From positions 1 through 38,056 of the forward strand of contig CAMFPJ010000001.1 in NCBI GenBank assembly GCA_945971755.1: 38,056 nt of DNA, in the 5' to 3' direction. Positions 1 to 7,656 of this stretch are shown here, piece after piece. Position 1 is the stretch's first letter; the number at the start of each line of letters is the position of its first letter. The stretch is from an uncultured Clostridia bacterium. GTDB taxonomy: Bacteria; Bacillota; Clostridia; Oscillospirales; Acutalibacteraceae. The position numbers were made by a program, and so were the translations under genes. A model generated the notes under the pieces. That model saw only the letters and a program-made list of their open reading frames with translations, had not been told where the DNA came from and did not search any database.

Positions 1-26
1 AGCGTTTTCATCGGTACAAGCGGCAA
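1..26 (-). CDS. 5' end of an unidentified gene leaving the left edge
   Basis: Only the first codons lie in the window. A GGAGG at 36-40 sits 9 nt upstream of a TTG at 24-26 that opens a frame reading MPLVPMKT to the edge. Two ATGs (32-34, 29-31) are closer to the GGAGG, but their frame stops after about eight codons. A good sigma-A promoter lies just upstream, so some gene does begin here. The peptide resembles the start of class II fructose-bisphosphate aldolases (MPLV...), but eight residues are too few to name it. Confidence 0.3.
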
Positions 27-65
27 AACATCATACCTCCCCGTATACTGTTTTTATTCCGTAAT

Positions 66-94
66 ATTTTACCACTATATACCGTAATTTACAA
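66..94 (-). promoter_or_regulatory. sigma-A promoter for the gene leaving the left edge
   Basis: Read on the minus strand: -35 TTGTAA (89-94), 17-nt spacer, -10 TAAAAT (66-71). The GGAGG site at 36-40 follows at a sensible leader distance. Confidence 0.55.
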
Positions 95-130
95 TATTTA
101 TAAACAAATTAAATATAAAAAATTGCACAA

Positions 131-162
131 AAATGACGGTCTGAAGTTTATTCATCAGACCG
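131..162 (-). terminator. probable terminator of the DUF5058 operon
   Basis: An 8-bp perfect stem CGGTCTGA/TCAGACCG (137-144 with 155-162, 10-nt loop) lies 7 nt past the stop codon of the upstream minus-strand gene. It is followed on that strand by a short T-rich run (TCATTTTTG). The T tract is weak, so termination may be partial. Confidence 0.5.
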
Positions 163-169
163 CCGTATA

Positions 170-835
170 TCATTTGATAATTTTAAGTTTATACATAGAA
201 AACGCACCTAAAATACTCACTGCGATTGTAACAAAAATCATTGTACCCACCGGTAATCCGGGTGAGAAAATATAAGCAAGAATTCCCACTGCAATAGGTA
301 AAATCGAAATTTTCCAATATTTTGCGAAATAAGAAGCACCGAGGGCCCCGAAAAGAGCAGGAACTACATATTCAAAAGCAGGTTTAATTACCGAGCCCTC
401 GGCAAGTATTTTCGGAAGCACGGGTGAAAACGCCAAAACACCGATTGCGATAATTACTGTTGTGGTAATTGCGGAAGCGCCGATTGCTATTGTTGAAATA
501 ATTTCGCCTTCTTCGCTGTTAGCCTTAACCTTGGCTCTTTCCATTGCGTTCATTGCGCAAGGAAGTTTTAAGTTTGTAATGTTGCCCGTTAAAAACGAAA
601 GATAAGTTCCCCCTGCGCCGAGCATAGGAGTGTAAGTTATAACCTCAATAACGGCAGTTGCCCAATAAATCGGCACAACGGTTAAAAGCGCTTTGAAAAG
701 AGTGTTAAACTCCGGAAATGCGTTGTATCTAATTGAGAAAATGAGTGGAACTGAGTAAAGCACTAACAGTGCGGACACAGACCAGACACTGCCCCAAAGG
801 TGCATTTTGTCGGTAAATGTTCTTTCTTTTTTCAT
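170..835 (-). CDS. multi-spanning membrane protein, partner of DUF5058 protein
   Basis: A 221-residue very hydrophobic protein with about five or six membrane segments. It has no signal peptide and no catalytic motif I can name. A central cytosolic or loop stretch (about residues 90-110, NAMERAKVKANSEEGE) is the only clearly charged part. It lies 12 nt downstream of the DUF5058 gene and ends at a terminator, so the two form a bicistronic unit. Inference: the pair is a two-component transporter or permease. I do not recognise a named family. The ATG at 833-835 is preceded by a GGAGG-type site at the end of the intergenic gap. Confidence 0.75.
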   Translation of the reverse strand: MKKERTFTDKMHLWGSVWSVSALLVLYSVPLIFSIRYNAFPEFNTLFKALLTVVPIYWATAVIEVITYTPMLGAGGTYLSFLTGNITNLKLPCAMNAMERAKVKANSEEGEIISTIAIGASAITTTVIIAIGVLAFSPVLPKILAEGSVIKPAFEYVVPALFGALGASYFAKYWKISILPIAVGILAYIFSPGLPVGTMIFVTIAVSILGAFSMYKLKIIK

Positions 836-847
836 TTTGTTCCCTCC

Positions 848-1609
848 TTATCTCCAAGTAAATGATGTTATGCTCTCGGGCAGAACGGTATTCAGTAAAA
901 TTGCAATTCCCATAGCCCCGAACATTGAGATGGGCAAAACAAACGGTTCAAGCTTTATAAGATTTTTCTTTTTGCACAAAAGGTCAAGAGCAACCGTAAA
1001 AATCATTGCGGAAAGCAACACCGAAACAGACATAAAACCTGCTGCGGGGGCGTCTGTGGGCACGCCTGCAACGGCACGGGCAATGAAAGCCGCAATAATT
1101 CCTATAAATGCCGCCGCGCCTAAAATATCACCCAGAGCATTTGAAGAACCGCTTTTTGCGGTAATTTTTTGCGTTGCTTTATGTACTTTTTTGCAAAGAA
1201 TGGGCAAAAGCACAAGGGGGAAGCATGAACCGATTGTCATTGTCCATGCGATAGTTGAAAACTGCGTTGGGTCTTTGATTTCATTGGCAAGCGACGAACC
1301 AAAAACACCTACTGCACTCTCGGCGGCAACTGTTTCATAAGCAAGATTGCCGATAACCGAAAGTCTTATCCACGGTAGAACAATTCCAAGGGCGGATGCA
1401 AGCGCCAACACAGTTGCGAGAATTGAAACTGCGGGAGCAACGGTAAAAAGCACGCTTGAAATTACGGTTTGTTTCATTTTGTCTTTTTCAACGCCGATTT
1501 CTTTGCCCCGTTTCCATGCCTTTACCATAAAGAAAACCGACTGAATTATTACGAACACTATTACCCCTGCTGCAAGGCAGTACATTAAAGGTCCTGTTTT
1601 GAAGTCCAT
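848..1609 (-). CDS. DUF5058 family integral membrane protein
   Basis: A 253-residue protein with about seven membrane helices. The N-terminal half (one helix, a basic KAWKRGKEIG segment, then the WIRLSVIGNLAYETVAAE stretch near residues 80-97) matches my recollection of the DUF5058 family, Clostridia membrane proteins of unknown function of about 230-250 residues. GGAGT lies 6 nt before the ATG. Its own promoter is at 1633-1661, and it is first of a two-gene operon with another membrane protein. It may transport amino acids or peptides: two peptidase genes lie 1-2 kb away, but they are transcribed separately. Function is not established. Confidence 0.75.
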   Translation of the reverse strand: MDFKTGPLMYCLAAGVIVFVIIQSVFFMVKAWKRGKEIGVEKDKMKQTVISSVLFTVAPAVSILATVLALASALGIVLPWIRLSVIGNLAYETVAAESAVGVFGSSLANEIKDPTQFSTIAWTMTIGSCFPLVLLPILCKKVHKATQKITAKSGSSNALGDILGAAAFIGIIAAFIARAVAGVPTDAPAAGFMSVSVLLSAMIFTVALDLLCKKKNLIKLEPFVLPISMFGAMGIAILLNTVLPESITSFTWR

Positions 1610-1632
1610 ATCATCACTCCTTAAATATCTAT

Positions 1633-1661
1633 ATTAAAGCATTTTTGAAGCTAAAAATCAA
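1633..1661 (-). promoter_or_regulatory. sigma-A promoter of the DUF5058 operon
   Basis: Minus strand: -35 TTGATT (1656-1661), 17-nt spacer, -10 TTTAAT (1633-1638), with the start codon at 1609. It lies back-to-back with the promoter of the HAD gene: only 6 nt separate the two -35 boxes, so the promoters may interfere or share control. Confidence 0.55.
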
Positions 1662-1667
1662 TACGGT

Positions 1668-1696
1668 TTGACTTTTTTACTGCCTTATTATAGAAT
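1668..1696 (+). promoter_or_regulatory. sigma-A promoter of the HAD phosphatase gene
   Basis: -35 TTGACT (1668-1673), 17-nt spacer, -10 TAGAAT (1691-1696). The start codon follows 22 nt after the -10 with GAGGAGG between. Confidence 0.65.
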
Positions 1697-1718
1697 AAAA
1701 CACATTGAGGAGGCAATT

Positions 1719-2552
1719 ATGAAGAGTTTATACATAAGCGATTTGGACGGAACGCTTTTACATTCCGACCAGACATTTTCAGAATATGAAACGGAAAAGC
1801 TCAAAGAGTTTAATAAAAAAGGCATACTCTTCACGGTTGCGACGGCAAGAAGTATGATTACGGGTAAAATGCTTCTGGGCGGCATTCCCTTTTCCGTGCC
1901 TACGGTGCTTATGAACGGTGTTTTTATTTACGATATGGCGAAAAAACATGTTATTAAATATTTTGCCATAGAGAAAGAGGCTTACAAAAGAGTGCTTACG
2001 GTGTTTGAAGATTCAGGACTTCACCCAAATATTTTCACATTTGACGGCGAAAAGCTCTCAATAAGGTGCACCGGCATTGACACTAAGGCTATGCAGTGGT
2101 TTTTTGACACGCGAAAAGAAATGCTTGACGGCAGATTTTACGAGGTTGAAAGCCTTGAAACCCTGCCGAAGGGCGAAAGCCCCGTTTATTTCAATTTTTT
2201 TGCGCCGAAAGAAATGCTTGACCGCGTTTTTGAAAAACTCAAAGATGTTGAGGGAGTCAACGTGGCATATTACTCAGACCAATACACAGGCGGTTGGTTG
2301 ATGGAGATTTTTTCCGACACGGCTTCAAAATCGGGGGCTATGAAATTTATAAAGGAGTATGTCGGAGCAGATGAAACCGTTGCCTTCGGGGACAATCTGA
2401 ACGATATTCCGATGCTGAACGCGGCAGACCGAAGCGTTGCGGTTGAAAACGCAGTTGACGAAGTTAAAAAAATTGCCGATATAATTATCGGCACCAACAA
2501 TAACGACAGCGTGGTAAAATTTATTGCAAAAGAAAATGGGATAGAGATTTGA
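1719..2552 (+). CDS. Cof-type HAD-superfamily sugar-phosphate phosphatase
   Basis: A 277-residue cytosolic hydrolase of the Cof/YwpJ-type HAD subfamily (HAD IIB, Mg2+-dependent). Motif I is DLDGTLL near residue 8 (Asp nucleophile and general acid). Motif II is the Thr in VATARS. The large IIB cap domain occupies the middle, a Lys lies in KSGAMKF, and motif IV is FGDNLNDIPML near residues 223-233. Such enzymes dephosphorylate sugar phosphates, FMN or similar compounds, and the exact substrate cannot be read from sequence. I chose the ATG at 1719 because GAGGAGG lies just before it; an in-frame TTG at 1668 lies inside the promoter. It is a single-gene unit with its own promoter and strong terminator. 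Confidence 0.9.
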   Translation: MKSLYISDLDGTLLHSDQTFSEYETEKLKEFNKKGILFTVATARSMITGKMLLGGIPFSVPTVLMNGVFIYDMAKKHVIKYFAIEKEAYKRVLTVFEDSGLHPNIFTFDGEKLSIRCTGIDTKAMQWFFDTRKEMLDGRFYEVESLETLPKGESPVYFNFFAPKEMLDRVFEKLKDVEGVNVAYYSDQYTGGWLMEIFSDTASKSGAMKFIKEYVGADETVAFGDNLNDIPMLNAADRSVAVENAVDEVKKIADIIIGTNNNDSVVKFIAKENGIEI

Positions 2553-2578
2553 AAAAGCAGGCAAAAGCCTGCTTTTTT
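2552..2578 (+). terminator. bidirectional rho-independent terminator
   Basis: GCAGGC (2557-2562), loop AAAA, GCCTGC (2567-2572), flanked by A5 and T6. It terminates the HAD transcript directly after its stop codon. By symmetry it also terminates the minus-strand pepT transcript, whose last gene ends about 150 nt away. Confidence 0.85.
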
Positions 2579-2729
2579 GTAAGTAACTTATTCTTTGGTT
2601 TCTGTTAAGTGAAATGAACTCGCTTATTTCAACGTCAATTACTGTTTCTTTATCGCGAAGAATATACACCTTTGAAAATCTTTCATTGAAAGGCTCGTTT
2701 TATAGTCGGAAACGGTTAAAGGAAGGTTT

Positions 2730-3929
2730 TTACATTTTTGAAAGTTCAATAAGCACCTCGGTCATTTTAACCATTGCGTCAACGGATACAAATTCGTGAA
2801 CACCGTGAAAATTCATTCCGCCCGTTGAAAGGTTTGGGCAGGGAAGTCCCTCATAAGAGAGTCTTGCGCCGTCCGTTCCGCCGCGAATAGGTACAATTTT
2901 CGGCTCAACTCCCACATTTTTCATTGCCTGTTTTGCGTTGCTGATAAGCTCCATGTGAGGCAGAATTTTAGCTTTCATATTGTAGTAGCTGTCAGTTAAG
3001 CTTAATTCCACCGTGTTATCCCCGTAAACGTAATTGATATAAGACACGGCATTTTCGGTAAAAGCTTTTCGGCGCTTAAATTCCGCCATACTGTGGTCAC
3101 GGATAATCATATTGATTTTTGTTTCTGTCTCGTTACCCGAAATATCGCAGACATGGTAAAAGCCTTCATAATTTTCCGTATGAGCGGGAGTTTCGCTTTT
3201 GGGGAACAAATCAATGAGCTCGGCAGCAATAAGCACAGAATTTTTCATCTTGTTTTTCGCAGAGCCCGGGTGAATGTTAACTCCGTGCACCGTAAAATGA
3301 GCGGCGGCGGCATTAAAGTTTTCGTATTCAATTTCGCCGATTTCACCGCCGTCAACGGTGTAAGCATACTTTGCAGGGAATTTTCCAAAATTGAAATGGT
3401 CTGCTCCCCTGCCGATTTCCTCGTCGGGAGTAATACAAACGGCAACGCCTTTATGTTTAATTTCAGGGTGGTTCACCAAATATTCAACCGCTGTTAAAAT
3501 TTCTGCAATTCCCGCCTTGTCATCAGCGCCCAAAAGTGTTGTTCCGTCAGTAACAATTAACTCCTGCCCTACAAAATTCTGCAAAAAAGGGAAAGCGTCA
3601 ACCGTAATTTCACCGCATTTGGACAGTTTAATATCGCCGCCCTTATAAATCAAGCTTTCCGGGTGAATATCTTTTCCGGAAACGGCAGGCGAAGTGTCCA
3701 TGTGTGCAATAAAGCCGACGGCGTCATCTCTGCCGTCATTACTCGGGAGAAAGCCGTAAACATAGCCTTTTTCATCCATTTCTGCGTTTTCAAGCCCTAT
3801 TTGTTCAAGCTCGTTTTTAAGATATTCGCCGAGAATTTTTTGTTTGTCGGTTGAGGGTACTGTTTCACTTTCTTCACAAGACGCAGTATCAAATGAAACG
3901 TATTTCAAAAATCTTTCTTTGATATTCAT
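2730..3929 (-). CDS. pepT: peptidase T (tripeptide aminopeptidase)
   Basis: A 399-residue M20B di-zinc metallopeptidase that removes the N-terminal residue of tripeptides in the cytosol. The usual length is about 405-410. Visible zinc and catalytic motifs are HMDTS (His76, Asp78), GADDKAG (bridging Asp near 137) and PDEEIGRG (Glu170/Glu171). The C-terminal histidine ligand is likely in the MNFHGVHEF stretch. GGAG lies upstream of the ATG. It starts 15 nt after pepD ends and is the last gene of the LRR/dockerin-pepD-pepT operon. Together with PepD it would finish breakdown of imported peptides. Confidence 0.95.
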   Translation of the reverse strand: MNIKERFLKYVSFDTASCEESETVPSTDKQKILGEYLKNELEQIGLENAEMDEKGYVYGFLPSNDGRDDAVGFIAHMDTSPAVSGKDIHPESLIYKGGDIKLSKCGEITVDAFPFLQNFVGQELIVTDGTTLLGADDKAGIAEILTAVEYLVNHPEIKHKGVAVCITPDEEIGRGADHFNFGKFPAKYAYTVDGGEIGEIEYENFNAAAAHFTVHGVNIHPGSAKNKMKNSVLIAAELIDLFPKSETPAHTENYEGFYHVCDISGNETETKINMIIRDHSMAEFKRRKAFTENAVSYINYVYGDNTVELSLTDSYYNMKAKILPHMELISNAKQAMKNVGVEPKIVPIRGGTDGARLSYEGLPCPNLSTGGMNFHGVHEFVSVDAMVKMTEVLIELSKM

Positions 3930-3944
3930 ATTATTATATTCTCC

Positions 3945-5354
3945 TTAAATCTCTTTAAGAATTTCACAAAGGTAACTATAAGTTCTCTCCACTGAGGAAA
4001 TAGAGAGTTTTTCACGTGAGGTGTGAATATCCTGCATGTCGGGACCAAAGGAAACAGCATCAAGCCCCTCTATTTTGTCACAGAAAAGTCCGCACTCAAG
4101 CCCTGCGTGGATAACATCAACAACAGGCTTTTTACCGTAAAGCTTTTCAAATACTTTTACCATCGTGTCACGAAGAGGTGACTCTTTTCTGTATTCCCAG
4201 GCAGGGTAATGACCGTGGTCGGAATACTCCGCACCGAAATTTTGGGCAATACTTTTAAGTTCTGCAAGCAGTTCTGTTTTTTCGTTATTTACGGAACTAC
4301 GAACAGAGAAAGTGCAGGTCAGTTTGCCGTTTTCAAACTTAAGCACACCCAGGTTAAGTGAAGTTTGAACAAGATTTGGTATTTCCTCACTCATTTTTTG
4401 AACACCGTTAGGAAACGCACAAACAAGCTTTACTGCATTCCTTGAATTTTCTTCGCTTAACACAGGTAAAAATCCGTTATTTTCTTCTACCGTAATTTTA
4501 AGATTCGGGTCATTTTCGTTTTTATGCTCTTTGATAAATTTTTCAATAATCGGACGCGGGTCACAGTCTGTTGATAAGATACATTCGCTTCTGTTGGGAA
4601 TTACGTTGTCCTTTGCTCCGCCCCTAATATCAGCTAAATTGAAATGCGGAAGTCCCGATAAAAGCTCAGCCAAGATTTTGTTTGCGTTGTATCTGTTTTT
4701 ATGAATTTCTACGCCCGAATGACCGCCGATAAGCCCTGAAACCGTGATTTTTACCGTTTCTTTTTCTTCGGTAAAGTCTATGGGCAAAGCAATCTCTGCT
4801 CTCGCCCCTCCTGCACAGCCAACAGTTAAGACGCCCTCATCTTCAGAGTCGGCATTGATTAAGATTTTGCCGGTTAAAAGACTCGGGTCAAGCCCGTCGG
4901 CACCGTACATTCCCGTTTCTTCATCTGTAGTGAACAAAACTTCAAGGGCAGGATGCTTTGCGTTTTTATCGTCAAGAATTGCAAGTGCCATTGCAACGGC
5001 TATGCCGTCGTCCCCACCGAGAGTTGTACCCTTTGCAGTAACAAAATCACCGTCAATCATAAGATTAAGCCCATCTGCCGAAAAGTCAAAATCTACATCT
5101 GCGTCTTTTTCACATACCATATCAAGATGGCCCTGCAAAATAACAGTCGGTCTGTCCTCAAAACCTTTTGAAGCAGGTTTTCTTATTACAACATTGTTAT
5201 GCTCATCCTGTGAAAAGTCAAAACCGTGAGATTTTGCAAACTCAACGCAGTAATCGCTTATTCTTTTTGTGTCCCCCGAGCCGTGAGGAACAGAACAAAG
5301 TTCTTCAAAATACCAAAACACTTTTTTAGGCTCAATATTTTCTAAAACTCTCAT
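3945..5354 (-). CDS. pepD: aminoacyl-histidine dipeptidase (Xaa-His dipeptidase, M20C)
   Basis: A 469-residue cytosolic zinc dipeptidase of the PepD/carnosinase-like M20C family, close to the usual 480. Motifs are QGHLDMVCEK (His76, Asp78), LGGDDGIAVA (Asp115/116), TTDEETGM (Glu145/146) and the dimerisation segment SGLIGGHSGVEI. HAGLECGLF near the C-terminus is typical of the family. It begins only 8 nt after the stop of the secreted LRR/dockerin gene with a weak AAGAAG site, so it probably depends on transcription from the promoter at 6786-6814. It hydrolyses broad dipeptides, including Xaa-His. Confidence 0.95.
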   Translation of the reverse strand: MRVLENIEPKKVFWYFEELCSVPHGSGDTKRISDYCVEFAKSHGFDFSQDEHNNVVIRKPASKGFEDRPTVILQGHLDMVCEKDADVDFDFSADGLNLMIDGDFVTAKGTTLGGDDGIAVAMALAILDDKNAKHPALEVLFTTDEETGMYGADGLDPSLLTGKILINADSEDEGVLTVGCAGGARAEIALPIDFTEEKETVKITVSGLIGGHSGVEIHKNRYNANKILAELLSGLPHFNLADIRGGAKDNVIPNRSECILSTDCDPRPIIEKFIKEHKNENDPNLKITVEENNGFLPVLSEENSRNAVKLVCAFPNGVQKMSEEIPNLVQTSLNLGVLKFENGKLTCTFSVRSSVNNEKTELLAELKSIAQNFGAEYSDHGHYPAWEYRKESPLRDTMVKVFEKLYGKKPVVDVIHAGLECGLFCDKIEGLDAVSFGPDMQDIHTSREKLSISSVERTYSYLCEILKEI

Positions 5355-5362
5355 AATACTTC

Positions 5363-6751
5363 TTAAAAACTCACCTTTCCGTTCAAATATAAATCAAGAT
5401 AAATAGCATCAAAGGCATCAACTGCGCCGTCACCGTTTATATCACAGCGGCAGTAAATGTTCTCTCCTACCGTTCCGTATTTTTGCTGAATGAAACCTAC
5501 AAGAAAATCATAATCTTTTCTGTTTATTGCGCCGTCTCCGTTGGCATCACCTTTAGTTTTGGCGGTTTTATCGTTGATTAAAATTTCAATGTATATTACG
5601 TCAAATGCATCAACTGCACCGTCCATTGTTAAATCGCCGACTAATTGTTCGTATTTTGTCATTCTGTGTGCACAGGTAACCGACGCATAATAAATTGCAT
5701 AATCATTGGCAGTTAATTCACCGTCAAAGTCCATATCACCTATTACCGCACTGTCTAAATCAACAAACGCAAAGCCGTTGTCCTCAGCAAAGCTCTCTGC
5801 ATAAGTTCCGGAGAAGCCGTAAATCACCGATTTTTTACCCTTAAAAGCATCTAAATCAATATACGTCACAGACGAAGGAATATAGACATCTTTTGTGCCT
5901 ATCAGCCCGTTGGAAATGCTTGTTACTCCGTCACCCACCGTAAGTTCAAAAGGCTCCTCTTTTGAGGCTACCGCACGGGTGCCAAGGCACAGAAAATCGC
6001 CCTTCCAGTTTGACTCATTGTTATAAATTGCCGTATTCAAAAACGCATCCTCATAAATTTTGCACCAAGGGTTTCCGATAACTGCATTATCAAGTGAGGT
6101 ACATCCCGAAAAGGCACTCGCACCCACAGTAACAATTTTTTCGGAAATTGTTGTTTTCTTTAAGCCCGCTTCGTTTCTAAATGCGCCGTCTGCAATAACT
6201 GTTGTGTCAAATTTTGGATCATATGTGCCTTTAACACGGCAACGAACAAGCACCGTGCCGAGATAAATGTATTCCAGCTCATCTGCCTTAATGAACTCCC
6301 ACGGGTATGTGTCCTGACCGTTACCAAAACTCCAATCGGGAGATGAAGAAGCGGTAGGTTTTATTGTCCAGTTGTCTTTGTTATTGTAGTAAGCAGTATT
6401 AGAAATCGCATTTTCGCCAAATCGGGTAACAGTGGTCGGCAATATTATTTCATTCAGGTTTTGGCAGTCCTCAAAGGCAGAATCACGAATTTCGCAAATA
6501 CCCTCAGAAACAGTCACTGAATTAAGGCTCATATTACTTTTGAAAGCATTTTCGCCGATTGCAAAAACGGTGTATCCGCCTAAAGTGCTTGGAACGGTAA
6601 GGGCCGTGTGAGTGCCGAAGTATCCCGTAATGACCGCCTTTCCGTTTTCCAATTCATAAGTAAAGCCGGATGTTTCAAGAGAAAAGGCAGAAACAGTCAT
6701 TACCGACAAAAAGATAATTACGGATAAAAATACAGAAAATATTTTTTTCAT
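5363..6751 (-). CDS. secreted BspA-like leucine-rich-repeat protein with tandem dockerin repeats
   Basis: A 462-residue exported protein. The signal peptide covers about residues 1-25 (KK, hydrophobic core, cut near SAFS). Residues 30-330 carry LRR_5/BspA-type repeats: units like AFEDCQNLNEIILPTTVT, with further copies around VSEGICEIRDSAF and ISEKIVTVGASAF. Residues 336-462 hold four EF-hand-like calcium loops (DMDFDGELT, DLTMDGAVD, DANGDGAIN, DINGDGAVD), i.e. two type I dockerin-like modules. Family knowledge: dockerins bind cohesins on scaffoldins, and BspA repeats are common in surface proteins of gut Clostridia. I chose the ATG at 6751 because an N-terminal KK-signal peptide begins there; an upstream in-frame start lies inside the promoter. 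The binding target is unknown. Confidence 0.85.
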   Translation of the reverse strand: MKKIFSVFLSVIIFLSVMTVSAFSLETSGFTYELENGKAVITGYFGTHTALTVPSTLGGYTVFAIGENAFKSNMSLNSVTVSEGICEIRDSAFEDCQNLNEIILPTTVTRFGENAISNTAYYNNKDNWTIKPTASSSPDWSFGNGQDTYPWEFIKADELEYIYLGTVLVRCRVKGTYDPKFDTTVIADGAFRNEAGLKKTTISEKIVTVGASAFSGCTSLDNAVIGNPWCKIYEDAFLNTAIYNNESNWKGDFLCLGTRAVASKEEPFELTVGDGVTSISNGLIGTKDVYIPSSVTYIDLDAFKGKKSVIYGFSGTYAESFAEDNGFAFVDLDSAVIGDMDFDGELTANDYAIYYASVTCAHRMTKYEQLVGDLTMDGAVDAFDVIYIEILINDKTAKTKGDANGDGAINRKDYDFLVGFIQQKYGTVGENIYCRCDINGDGAVDAFDAIYLDLYLNGKVSF

Positions 6752-6785
6752 AAATTCGCTGCCTTTCTTCTTGATATGTCTTTTT

Positions 6786-6814
6786 ATTGTACCACAATAT
6801 ACTTTTTGTTGCAA
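6786..6814 (-). promoter_or_regulatory. sigma-A promoter of the LRR/dockerin-pepD-pepT operon
   Basis: Minus strand: -35 TTGCAA (6809-6814), 17-nt spacer, -10 TACAAT (6786-6791). It abuts the terminator of the upstream hexuronate operon, so this is a separate transcription unit. Confidence 0.6.
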
Positions 6815-6843
6815 TAAAAAAAGAGTGGTTTCCCACCCTTTTA
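6813..6843 (-). terminator. rho-independent terminator of the hexuronate operon
   Basis: On the minus strand AAAGGGTGG, loop GAAA, CCACTCTTT (9 bp, one G-U pair) is followed by TTTTATT. It lies about 12 nt past the eda stop codon. Confidence 0.8.
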
Positions 6844-6855
6844 ATTTGATTGAAA

Positions 6856-7512
6856 TTATGAAATTCCGAGTTCCGCACGGGCAGCCTTAATATTCTCTAC
6901 AAAGCGTTTACCTGTTTCGGTAATCTTTTTATAATCGCCTGTTTTTGCGCCTGCGGTAAGAGATGAACCTGCGCCGACTGCAACTGCGCCTGCTTTTATC
7001 CATTCGCCTACATTATCAGCGTCAACACCGCCTGTGGGCATCATTTTAGCATAAGGAATCGGGCCCTTAATATCCTTAATAATTTTTGGTCCGAACAGGT
7101 CGGCAGGGAATACTTTAAGAATGTCTGCGCCGTTTTCCATAGCAAGAAGTCCCTCACGAACAGACATAATACCGGGCATCATCGGAACTCTGTAACGGTT
7201 GCAAAGGTGAAGTGTGTCAAGGTCAAGGGCGGGGCTTACAATGTATTCTGCGCCTGAAAGCATAGCAATTCGGGCTGTTGTTGCGTCAAGAACCGTACCT
7301 GCACCGAGAATAATCTCCTCAGGTGTATAACGCTTTGCAAGTTCTTCAATGACCTTGTCAGCGTGCGGAACGGTAAAAGTAAGCTCGATAGCCGCAACGC
7401 CGCCCTCAATGCAAGCGTCTGTAATTCTGATTGCTTTGTCAACCGACTCGGCACGGACAACGGCCACAATACCGCAATCCTGAATTCTGGTAATGATTTT
7501 TTCTTTGTCCAT
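6856..7512 (-). CDS. eda: 2-dehydro-3-deoxyphosphogluconate / 4-hydroxy-2-oxoglutarate aldolase
   Basis: A 218-residue class I aldolase (KDPG/KHG family, usual length about 205-220). It splits KDPG into pyruvate and glyceraldehyde-3-phosphate in the cytosol, the last step of the uronate route. Visible motifs are VAVVRAES near the start, IELTFTVPHAD (catalytic Glu region), GAGTVLD, LKVFPAD (Schiff-base Lys) and MPTGGVD (phosphate binding). It is the last gene of the uxu operon and the only one separated from its neighbour by a sizeable gap (144 nt). That gap holds an inverted repeat and a tiny ORF that may control its translation. GAGGAG lies 8 nt before the ATG. Confidence 0.95.
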   Translation of the reverse strand: MDKEKIITRIQDCGIVAVVRAESVDKAIRITDACIEGGVAAIELTFTVPHADKVIEELAKRYTPEEIILGAGTVLDATTARIAMLSGAEYIVSPALDLDTLHLCNRYRVPMMPGIMSVREGLLAMENGADILKVFPADLFGPKIIKDIKGPIPYAKMMPTGGVDADNVGEWIKAGAVAVGAGSSLTAGAKTGDYKKITETGKRFVENIKAARAELGIS

Positions 7513-7520
7513 ATTTACAT

Positions 7521-7603
7521 CTCCTCAATAACGGAGGAACAATCCCCCGTCAAACATTTTTATTTTTTACAGATAAAATTTTGCCATACAAAACGTTCCT
7601 CCG
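7521..7603 (-). promoter_or_regulatory. eda leader: long-range hairpin, mini-ORF and anti-SD arm
   Basis: On the minus strand a GGAGG (within CGGAGGAAC, 7603-7595) precedes ATG at 7585-7587, which encodes only MAKFYL before TAA (7567-7569). An exact 9-nt complement GTTCCTCCG lies at 7540-7532, just upstream of the eda SD GAGGAG (7526-7521). The CCUC in that arm could pair either with the mini-ORF SD or, through a 7-nt loop, with the eda SD. This suggests translational coupling or attenuation. The pairing is seen; the function is inference. Confidence 0.4.
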
Positions 7604-7656
7604 ATGAATATGGGAATATTTTGAGACGGCAGTACGAAGTATTGCGTAAAAAGAAC

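Noticed and set aside
807..1340. 177-codon plus-strand open frame across the DUF5058 operon
   Set aside because: It is antisense to a well-supported membrane-protein gene. Its Ala/Ser/Ile-rich composition is typical of a mirror frame, and it has no SD.
1668..1718. Longer start for the HAD phosphatase
   Set aside because: The added codons coincide with the -35 to -10 promoter region and lack an SD. The ATG at 1719 has GAGGAGG.
4744..5229. 161-codon plus-strand open frame inside pepD
   Set aside because: Antisense to clear M20 motifs, Ser/Pro-rich mirror composition, no promoter or SD.
7627..7645. Small hairpin after kdgK as a terminator
   Set aside because: The 7-bp stem has a mismatch on the transcribed strand and no T tract, and eda follows in the same operon.
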